Notes under the pieces: model-generated
Told to the model about the DNA's origin: nothing
What the model saw: only the letters and a program-made list of their open reading frames with translations
Databases searched by the model: none
Origin: Pseudomonadota bacterium
GTDB taxonomy: Bacteria > Pseudomonadota > Gammaproteobacteria > Burkholderiales > Burkholderiaceae
Reading direction: 5' to 3'
Assembly (NCBI GenBank): GCA_021778935.1
Contig: JAJYBQ010000043.1
Location: 1-12,611, forward strand
DNA length: 12,611 nucleotides
Shown: one piece after another, positions 7,390 to 12,611 of the stretch
How positions within the stretch are numbered: position 1 is the stretch's first letter
Layout: the number at the start of each line of letters is the position of its first letter
Made by a program: the position numbers and the translations under genes

Positions 7390-7408
7390 CGCGCCCGGTG
7401 TGGGCGCG
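7390..7408. repeat. GC-rich hairpin in the leader of the PsiF-like gene
   Basis: The arms CGCGCCC and GGGCGCG (7 bp, all G/C) enclose a 5-base loop (7397-7401). The element lies about 36 bases upstream of the PsiF-like ATG and about 97 bases past the hprK stop. No U-run follows the stem on either strand, so simple intrinsic termination is not supported. It could be an mRNA processing or stability element between hprK and the downstream genes. Confidence 0.6.
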
Positions 7409-7477
7409 GGAAGGCATTGCAGCACCGGTCGATATCGCGCGCACTGCAGGGAATGGTAGGAAGCGTGCGGACTTGAC

Positions 7478-7489
7478 GCCCGATCGGGC
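7478..7489. repeat. 12-bp perfect palindrome downstream of hprK
   Basis: GCCCGATCGGGC is identical to its reverse complement. It sits 15 bases beyond the hprK stop codon, in the spacer before the PsiF-like gene. Its symmetry and position would suit a dimeric regulator's operator or an mRNA end structure. In DNA this GC-rich a 12-bp palindrome can also arise by chance, and no T-run follows. Confidence 0.5.
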
Positions 7490-7504
7490 CATCGCCCATC
7501 CCGC

Positions 7505-8434
7505 TCAGGACTCCATCGCCTTGCGCTGGCGCTGCTGGAATTCCGCCAGGACGTCGATGCCCCGCAACTTGAGGATCGTGGTCCGCACGGCAGCTTCGAC
7601 CAGCACGGCGAGGTTGCGCCCCGCGGCGACCGGGACCATGACCTTGTGGATGTTCACGCCAAGAACTGCTTGCATCGTGTCGGACATGGGCAGGCGTTCC
7701 ATGGTGTCGACGGCGCTGCGGCGGATGAGTTCGACGATCAGCAGCAGTTTCATCTTGCGCCGCACCGCGGTCTCGCCGAAGATTGCCCGGATGTCCAGCA
7801 GGCCCAGGCCGCGGACTTCCAGCAGGTTTGCCAACAGCGGCGGACATCGGCCTTCGACCGTATTGGGTGCGATGCGGGCGAAGTCCACGACGTCGTCGGC
7901 TACCAGGCCGTGGCCGCGACTGATCAATTCGAGCGCCAACTCGCTTTTGCCCAGGCCGGACTCGCCGGCGATCAATACACCCATGCCGAGCACGTCCATG
8001 AACACTCCGTGCATCGAACAACGCGGCGCCAGTGCCTTGGCGAAGTAGATCCGCAGCACGTCGATCACTTCGGCCGCCGAGTGTGTGGTGGCGAACACCG
8101 GCAGGGGCGCCGCCTCGATCAGCGCCTGGGTTTCGGGCGGCAGGACGCGGCCTTCGGCGAGGATCATGCCGAGCAGTCCGCCCTCGATCAGTTCGTTGGT
8201 GAAATGGGTGCGCCGCGCGGCGCTCATGCGCTCGATGTAGTCAATTTCGACGGCACCGAGCACATGGATCCGGCGCGGGTGGATGAGGTTGAGGTGCCCG
8301 ACCAATTCCGATGCGCCGCCGCTGGGGAAGGCGTCCTCGGGAATCGCCCGCGAGGCATGCGCCTCGCCGGAAATCCAGTGCAATCCCAGAGGTTCCCGGT
8401 TTTTTTCGAACAGGGCGCGGAGGGTGGCGGGCAT
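7505..8434 (-). CDS. hprK: HPr kinase/phosphorylase
   Basis: A 309-residue HprK, near the usual 310-320. The N-terminal domain starts MPATLRALFEKNREPLGL and includes GHLNLIHPRRIHVLG. The catalytic domain has MHGVFMDVLGMGVLI with His142, the P-loop GESGLGKS (157-164, Lys163), GHGLVADD with Asp180/181, and the signature LLEVRGLGLLDIRAIFGE with Glu206. The end, AVRTTILKLRGIDVLAEF, matches betaproteobacterial HprK. The enzyme phosphorylates and dephosphorylates a serine of the PTS protein HPr. No ATG/GTG/TTG precedes 8434 in frame, so the start is secure although its ribosome-binding site is weak. The gene follows hpf directly; ptsN, usual at this point, is absent. HPr and enzyme I are not encoded in the window. 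Confidence 0.96.
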   Translation of the reverse strand: MPATLRALFEKNREPLGLHWISGEAHASRAIPEDAFPSGGASELVGHLNLIHPRRIHVLGAVEIDYIERMSAARRTHFTNELIEGGLLGMILAEGRVLPPETQALIEAAPLPVFATTHSAAEVIDVLRIYFAKALAPRCSMHGVFMDVLGMGVLIAGESGLGKSELALELISRGHGLVADDVVDFARIAPNTVEGRCPPLLANLLEVRGLGLLDIRAIFGETAVRRKMKLLLIVELIRRSAVDTMERLPMSDTMQAVLGVNIHKVMVPVAAGRNLAVLVEAAVRTTILKLRGIDVLAEFQQRQRKAMES

Positions 8435-8515
8435 GCCGGTTTTCTCGCTTGCGCCGCCCGCCCTTCGCGCCGATGCGCGACGGTGGGGCGGCCGGGGTGT
8501 GACTGCGGAACCGCG
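8435..8515 (-). other. hpf-hprK spacer where ptsN would be expected
   Basis: This spacer is only 81 bp. It holds no coding remnant that I can read as EIIA-Ntr in any frame, only a small GCGG-AA-CCGC inverted repeat (8503-8512). In related proteobacteria the roughly 450-bp ptsN gene normally occupies this position. Confidence 0.5.
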
Positions 8516-8851
8516 CTATTCGCCGCTTTCCGCGGCAGGCTGATGCTTGATCGGGTCATGCGGGTAGTTTTTCTTGAGCCGATCCTTGTGCTTGAGGATT
8601 TGCCGGTCAAGCTTGTCCATCAGGCCGTCGATCGCCGCATACAGGTCGCCGTCGACGGCTTCCGCGTGCAACGCGGTCCCGCTGACCCGCAGCGTGATTT
8701 CTGCCTTCTGGTGCAGCTTCTCCACCGACAACTGCACGTCCGCTTCGATTACCTGGTCGAAGTGCCGACGCACCTTGTCGAGCTTCTCTTCCACGTACCG
8801 ACGCAGGGCCTCCGTGACTTCGATGTGATGGCCATGGATTGCGAATTTCAT
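8516..8851 (-). CDS. hpf: Ribosome hibernation promoting factor, short form
   Basis: A 111-residue protein of the HPF/YfiA family, which binds the 30S decoding region and promotes inactive ribosome dimers in stationary phase. Recognisable blocks are MKFAIHGHHIEVTEALRRYV, the beta segment ADVQLSVEKLHQKAEITL, and DLYAAIDGLMDKLDRQILKHKDRLK. The C-terminal dimerisation domain of long HPFs is absent, as expected for proteobacterial short HPF. The ATG at 8851 has AAAGGGGA four bases upstream, a good ribosome-binding site. It lies 56 bp after rpoN in the classical rpoN-hpf order and may be co-transcribed with it. Confidence 0.96.
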   Translation of the reverse strand: MKFAIHGHHIEVTEALRRYVEEKLDKVRRHFDQVIEADVQLSVEKLHQKAEITLRVSGTALHAEAVDGDLYAAIDGLMDKLDRQILKHKDRLKKNYPHDPIKHQPAAESGE

Positions 8852-8907
8852 ACGGTCCCCTTTCTGATCAGTCGGTAAAAAACGAACTCGCGTCCGTCGG
8901 AAGCATC

Positions 8908-10494
8908 CTATATCGTCCGGCGCAGGGCGGCGGTCGGGATTTGCGTCTGTTCTCGATATTTCGCAACAGTCCTGCGGGCCACGACCATTCCCTGCTCCGC
9001 AAGCAATTGCGCAAGCCGACCGTCGGAGAGCGGGTTGCGCTTGTCTTCGGCCTCGACGAGCTGGCGGATCAGCGCGCGAATGGCGGTGCTGGACGCCTCG
9101 CCGCCTGCTTCCGTCGCGACGTGGCTGCCGAAGAAGTAGCGTAGCTCATATACGCCGAACGGCGTTTCCATGTACTTGTTCGACGTGACCCGAGAAACCG
9201 TGGATTCGTGCAGGTCCAGGGTTTCTGCGATCTCCCGCAGCACCAGCGGCCGCATCGCGATTGCGCCGTAGGTGAAAAACCGGCTCTGGCGGTCGACGAT
9301 GGCCTGCGCGACCCGCTCGATGGTCTGGAATCGTTGCCGCAGGTTGCGGATCAGCCAGCGCGCGTCCTGCAGGCGCGATCCCCAGTCCGCGCCAGCCGCG
9401 GTGCCCGCCGCCTCGCCGGGCGCGCCGCCGGCGCCGGCCCCGGCGATTGCCGTCAGCGGCGTCTTGAAGTTGGTTTCCGTCCGCAGGATCGCCGCGTACG
9501 CAGTGTTGATGCGCAACCGCGGCATGACGTCCGGGTTGAGCCGCGCCACCCACCGCCCGCCGGTGCGGCGCACGAAGATGTCCGCCACGACGTAATCGGA
9601 GGCCGTCGCGGCGAAGCCCACTCCAGGATAGGGATTGAGTCCACGGATGCATTGGTGCGCCGCGCGCAATAGGTCATCGTCATCGACGCCCAGTAGCCTG
9701 CGCAGCTTGGGAAAATCCCGATTCGCGAGCAGCGGCAGGTGGTTGCGAACGATCGCCCGCGCCAGTTCGAGGATCTGGCGCGTGTGGGTGCGTTCCGGAT
9801 CACCACCCGATGCCCCGAGCGCCTGCAGGCGTGCATCGACCTGCAGGCGCATGCATTCGGACGCGTTGCGTGCCGCGACGCCCGGGGGGTCGAAGCTCTG
9901 TAGCAAGCGCAGGGCGGTGAGCAGCTCCTGCTCATCGATGGCATCCTGGGGGTCGGACATTGCCAGCATGTCGTCCAGCGAAACGCCGAGATAGCCGTTG
10001 TCGTCGACGGCATCGATGAGCGCCAGAATGAGCGCGCGGTCGCGATCGGTCGCGGCCGTCGCACCAAGCTGCATCCGCAGGTGGTCGCGTAGGGTTGGCG
10101 CCGCGGTGGCCCAGTCCTGCGGCCGTTCCCCGCTGTCGTCATCGGTTCCCCGCGCTGCGGCGTACGTCTCCGGCTGCCAGGACTCCGCCTCTCCCGCCGC
10201 GCCGTCCCGATCGCCATCGGCCGCCGGTTCGGCGCCCGGCCCGGGCTCGGTGTCGCCGCCGTCGCCTCCGGCGTCGGTCGCCGGCGGCGACGGCAGAATC
10301 GAGCCATCGGTACTCAGGCGAAGATGGCTCGAAAGCGGGTCGTCATCGCGCTCCAGCAAGGGATTTTCCTGCAGGGCCTGCTCGACTTCCTGGTTCAGTT
10401 CCAGCGTCGAGAGCTGGAGCAGGCGAATCGACTGCTGCAGCTGAGGGGTCAGCGTCAACTGCTGCGAGAGGCGAAGCTGAAGTCCCGGTTTCAC
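8908..10494 (-). CDS. rpoN: RNA polymerase sigma-54 factor RpoN
   Basis: A 528-residue sigma-54, longer than E. coli RpoN (477). Region I is the Gln/Leu-rich N-terminus (about 1-48: LSQQLTLTPQLQQSIRLLQ) that contacts enhancer-binding ATPases. Region II is a long acidic Gly/Asp/Glu/Ala-rich stretch (about 50-120). The core-binding domain follows, then the helix-turn-helix LREIAETLDLHESTVSRVTS and the RpoN box ARRTVAKYRE near the C-terminus, which reads the -24 element. Both the extended region II and an Ala/Gly-rich insert (about residues 350-371) explain the extra length. The start is GTG 10494 with AAGG six bases upstream, 14 bases after the lptB stop, so it is probably co-transcribed with the lpt genes. 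Confidence 0.97.
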   Translation of the reverse strand: MKPGLQLRLSQQLTLTPQLQQSIRLLQLSTLELNQEVEQALQENPLLERDDDPLSSHLRLSTDGSILPSPPATDAGGDGGDTEPGPGAEPAADGDRDGAAGEAESWQPETYAAARGTDDDSGERPQDWATAAPTLRDHLRMQLGATAATDRDRALILALIDAVDDNGYLGVSLDDMLAMSDPQDAIDEQELLTALRLLQSFDPPGVAARNASECMRLQVDARLQALGASGGDPERTHTRQILELARAIVRNHLPLLANRDFPKLRRLLGVDDDDLLRAAHQCIRGLNPYPGVGFAATASDYVVADIFVRRTGGRWVARLNPDVMPRLRINTAYAAILRTETNFKTPLTAIAGAGAGGAPGEAAGTAAGADWGSRLQDARWLIRNLRQRFQTIERVAQAIVDRQSRFFTYGAIAMRPLVLREIAETLDLHESTVSRVTSNKYMETPFGVYELRYFFGSHVATEAGGEASSTAIRALIRQLVEAEDKRNPLSDGRLAQLLAEQGMVVARRTVAKYREQTQIPTAALRRTI

Positions 10495-10508
10495 CGCGTG
10501 CCTTGCCG

Positions 10509-11333
10509 CTACAGGCGGAATTGATCGCCGAGGTACACGCGCCGGACCGCCGGGTCGTCGACGATCTCTTCCGGTCGACCCTCCGCCAGCACCTGACCCT
10601 CGTTGATGATGTATGCGTGGTCACAGATGCCCAGCGTTTCCCGGACGTTGTGGTCGGTGACCAGGACGCCGATCCCGCGCTGCTTGAGAAAGCGCACGAT
10701 GCGTTGGATCTCGATCACCGCGATCGGATCGACTCCCGCGAACGGCTCGTCGAGAAGGATGAAACGTGGGCGCGAGGCCAGGGCCCGCGCGATTTCGACG
10801 CGCCGCCGCTCACCGCCGGACAGACTCAACGCCGGGTTGGTGCGAAGATCTTCGATCTGCAGGTCGGCCAGCAGATCGCGCAACCGTTCCGTGATCTCCG
10901 TCGCGGACAGCGCGCCGCCGTTCTTGGTGACCTGCAATTCGAGAACGGCACGGATGTTCTCTTCCACCGTCAGCTTGCGGAACACCGATGCTTCCTGCGG
11001 CAGGTAGGACAGGCCCATGCGCGCCCGCCGATGGATGGGGAGGTGGGTGATCGGGTGGCCGTCCAGCGTGATGATTCCCGAATCGAGCGGAACGAGTCCC
11101 ACGACCATGTAAAAACAGGTGGTCTTGCCGGCGCCGTTGGGCCCGAGCAATCCGACCACGCTGCCCGCCTCGACCCGCAGCGATACATCCTTGACGACTT
11201 GCCGTTTGCCGTACCGTTTGGCGAGGTTTCGCACCACGAGTTCGGCCGGCGCGGGTGCCGATTCTTCGCGGGCGGGCGGTCGCACCTCGTCGGCGGTGGC
11301 GGAACTACTGCGTCCGGCCGCTGTGGTGTTCAT
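10509..11333 (-). CDS. lptB: LPS export ABC transporter ATP-binding protein LptB
   Basis: The cytoplasmic ATPase that, with LptF and LptG, extracts LPS from the inner membrane. Walker A is GPNGAGKT, the Q-loop lies in YLPQEASVF, the signature is LSGGERRR, Walker B is [13 protein letters not shown], and the H-loop is TDHNVRETL. The stretch [19 protein letters not shown] and the end [11 protein letters not shown] are characteristic of LptB. It has 274 residues against 241 in E. coli. The extra ~30 are a low-complexity Ala/Ser/Glu/Pro N-terminal extension before the usual start of the domain ([11 protein letters not shown]). ATG 11333 is favoured because it overlaps the lptA stop as ATGA, the classic coupling arrangement. 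LptF and LptG are not in the window. Confidence 0.97.
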   Translation of the reverse strand: MNTTAAGRSSSATADEVRPPAREESAPAPAELVVRNLAKRYGKRQVVKDVSLRVEAGSVVGLLGPNGAGKTTCFYMVVGLVPLDSGIITLDGHPITHLPIHRRARMGLSYLPQEASVFRKLTVEENIRAVLELQVTKNGGALSATEITERLRDLLADLQIEDLRTNPALSLSGGERRRVEIARALASRPRFILLDEPFAGVDPIAVIEIQRIVRFLKQRGIGVLVTDHNVRETLGICDHAYIINEGQVLAEGRPEEIVDDPAVRRVYLGDQFRL

Positions 11334-12007
11334 TTGCCGCCTTCCGCAGTCGTTCCCGCCGTGGCGGCGGACGCGCCCGCCGGGCGCAGCCCGACCGACT
11401 GGGACGTTCCGTCCGTCGCGGCGCCGCGCGGGGCGATCCGGATGTGGACCCGTCCGTCGCTGGAGCCGGATTTGCCGCTCGTCACATCGTAGGTGGCATC
11501 GCGTTCGTTGTAGACGATGCGGGCTCCCTGCAATTCGTCCTGCAGCACGCCGTTGTCGAACCGTTTGACGACCGCGTTGCCCGTCATGATCACCTTGTCG
11601 CTCTTGTCGTCGTATTCGATCCGCTCGGCAGCGCCATCGATCGTCGAAACCACCCCCGGTCGCACCGGATCCCGCCGCTCGTGGTACCGGGCGAGGTTAC
11701 CGGGATCCGCGGTCGCGACGTAATGCTGATACCCTTCCGGATCCTGCCGATGCACCATGCGGTCGCCGGTCAGGCGCATCGTGCCCTTCACCAGCAGGAC
11801 ATGGCCGGTCAGCACCTCGACCTGGGTCAGGTCGTCGAGCGTGGAGTGGTCGGCGGTGACGTAGGCCTCCTTGTTGCGATCCGCCCGCTCCGCATGGGCG
11901 GGCGCCATCAGCGCCCATGTCCCGCAGGCAAGCGCGCACGCGGCGGCCCACGCCCGGGCCCGCTGGGGCCCGAATCCTGCGCTTGGGTTGCGATCGGCGC
12001 GCGTCAC
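11330..12007 (-). CDS. lptA: LPS transport periplasmic protein LptA
   Basis: The periplasmic bridge protein that carries LPS from LptC to the LptD complex. The 225-residue precursor has a Sec signal peptide (about residues 1-39, ending MAPAHA). An OstA/LptA beta-jellyroll domain follows, with recognisable blocks: [36 protein letters not shown], then [43 protein letters not shown]. The last ~45 residues are Gly/Ala/Ser-rich and probably disordered. The start is a GTG whose GTGA overlaps the lptC stop by four bases, and its own stop overlaps the lptB start by four bases. That tight coupling suits components made in fixed proportion. Confidence 0.94.
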   Translation of the reverse strand: MTRADRNPSAGFGPQRARAWAAACALACGTWALMAPAHAERADRNKEAYVTADHSTLDDLTQVEVLTGHVLLVKGTMRLTGDRMVHRQDPEGYQHYVATADPGNLARYHERRDPVRPGVVSTIDGAAERIEYDDKSDKVIMTGNAVVKRFDNGVLQDELQGARIVYNERDATYDVTSGKSGSSDGRVHIRIAPRGAATDGTSQSVGLRPAGASAATAGTTAEGGK

Positions 12008-12579
12008 GGGCTTTCCCGCGGCGGGAACCGGCCGGCGACGTTGGAATGCAGGATCATCCGGTCCGTGATGTTGTCGTAGTCCATGCCGACCGCCTGCAGA
12101 TGCGACGCTCCGCTGTCGATCGTGACGGGGTGATCCGTCTGCATCCGATCCTGGTCCGGGATCACCAGCATTTCCTCCGTTTCCATGCGCAAGGGGGGGC
12201 GTCTGGCGGTGCCGGCGCGGGTGGCGACGACGTGGCCGCGCATGTCCACGGTTTCGAAGTCGTTGACCGTGTGTGCCGTGTCCGACATCACCTGCAACTC
12301 CGGCCGATCGGGCCGGAGGCTCACGGCGCGGGGATGCAGAAGATCGGCATCGTCGGTCGCATCGTAGTGGGTGACCTTGTCGGCGAACAGGCGCAGGTTT
12401 GGTCGTCCTTGCGCATCGAACTCGGTGAGCACGACGTCGTCGGCATAGAAGTCGACCCGGCCGATCCGGCCGACGTTCCGCACCGAGCCCGCGCGCAGGT
12501 CGCCCGCATACCAGTAGCTCATCACGAGGACCGTGCCGAGAATGGCGACCGCGACCCAGCTTGCGATTCGTTCGCCCAT
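12004..12579 (-). CDS. lptC: LPS export inner-membrane protein LptC
   Basis: A bitopic inner-membrane protein that receives LPS from the LptBFG extractor and passes it to LptA. It has 191 residues, as in E. coli. One N-terminal transmembrane helix (about residues 7-25, WVAVAILGTVLVMSYWYAG) is followed by a periplasmic LptC/OstA-like beta domain with FYADDVVLTEFDAQGRPNLRLFADKVTHYDATD, then DMRGHVVATRAG and the C-terminal block AVGMDYDNITDRMILHSNV. The ATG at 12579 has GAG six bases upstream. The gene overlaps lptA by four bases and lies about 7 bases after a probable upstream stop codon, consistent with the kdsC-lptC-lptA-lptB order of many proteobacteria. Confidence 0.95.
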   Translation of the reverse strand: MGERIASWVAVAILGTVLVMSYWYAGDLRAGSVRNVGRIGRVDFYADDVVLTEFDAQGRPNLRLFADKVTHYDATDDADLLHPRAVSLRPDRPELQVMSDTAHTVNDFETVDMRGHVVATRAGTARRPPLRMETEEMLVIPDQDRMQTDHPVTIDSGASHLQAVGMDYDNITDRMILHSNVAGRFPPRESP

Positions 12580-12586
12580 CGCCCGC

Positions 12587-12611
12587 TCACACCCACTCCT
12601 GCAGCAGCGGC
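12587..12611 (-). CDS. C-terminal end of an upstream gene, possibly kdsC
   Basis: Just before lptC one minus-strand frame reads P-L-L-Q-E-W-V followed by TGA (12587-12589), 7 bases before the lptC start. This would fit the 3' end of kdsC, the KDO-8-phosphate phosphatase gene that commonly precedes lptC. Seven codons cannot prove identity, and the other two frames are also open over so short a stretch. The call rests on synteny and the typical spacing. Confidence 0.35.

Noticed and set aside
7409..7440. Possible sigma-54 (-24/-12) promoter for the PsiF-like gene
   Set aside because: The best GG...GC pair on the minus strand is spaced 9 rather than 10 bases and the flanking consensus is missing.
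7473..7478. TTGACG -35-like hexamer on the plus strand
   Set aside because: It points antisense into hprK and no -10-like hexamer lies 16-18 bp downstream.
7646..8878. 410-codon plus-strand frame opposite hprK and hpf
   Set aside because: It spans two well-identified genes and their spacer on the other strand and shows no family signature.
8877..8907. Possible terminator or attenuator between rpoN and hpf (six T on the minus strand)
   Set aside because: The sequence before the T-run forms no stable stem that I can draw; only 3-bp pairings are possible.
10095..11492. 465-codon plus-strand frame opposite rpoN, lptB and lptA
   Set aside because: Antisense shadow; composition is Arg/Ala/Pro-rich with no motif.
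1..12611. Defence system, insertion sequence, CRISPR, tRNA or phage gene
   Set aside because: All space over 300 bp is accounted for by conserved chromosomal genes; no direct-repeat array, transposase or tRNA-like structure was seen.

Overview
The window is high-GC, gene-dense bacterial chromosome. It reads as a betaproteobacterium, probably Burkholderiales-like. Three things point that way: an HprK-type HPr kinase in the rpoN neighbourhood, a mutM / dynamin-like GTPase / mutY block running towards rapZ, and a TPR lipoprotein gene next to lolB. This is inference from synteny and protein motifs; there is no rRNA or other decisive taxonomic marker. I saw no mobile element, tRNA, CRISPR array or phage gene.

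Layout. Positions 1-1988 (minus strand) hold the first 24 codons of a lipoprotein gene that is probably lolB, preceded by a TPR lipoprotein gene resembling LbcA; they overlap by one base. A 155-bp divergent spacer follows. Positions 2144-6185 (plus strand) hold mutM, a dynamin-like GTPase gene and mutY, with gaps of about 10 bp. MutM and MutY are the two DNA glycosylases of the 8-oxoguanine (GO) repair system. Positions 6171-12611 form one long minus-strand cluster. In transcription order it is the last codons of an unidentified gene (kdsC by synteny), lptC, lptA, lptB, rpoN, hpf, hprK, a small secreted PsiF-repeat protein and rapZ. rapZ converges on mutY, and their stop codons sit inside a 15-bp inverted repeat.

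How the genes work together. lptC-lptA-lptB form a chain with 4-base start/stop overlaps and encode the inner-membrane, periplasmic and ATPase parts of the LPS transporter. rpoN (sigma-54), hpf (ribosome hibernation), hprK (HPr kinase) and rapZ are the usual nitrogen-PTS neighbourhood. ptsN, the EIIA-Ntr gene normally found between hpf and hprK in this lineage, is absent, and only 81 bp separate the two genes. A PsiF-like exported protein gene with a strong ribosome-binding site lies between hprK and rapZ.

Most of the window is conserved housekeeping DNA. The points worth a second look are the dynamin-like GTPase locked between two oxidative-damage glycosylases, the missing ptsN, the PsiF-like insertion with its hairpin-rich leader, and the palindromic mutY/rapZ tail overlap.
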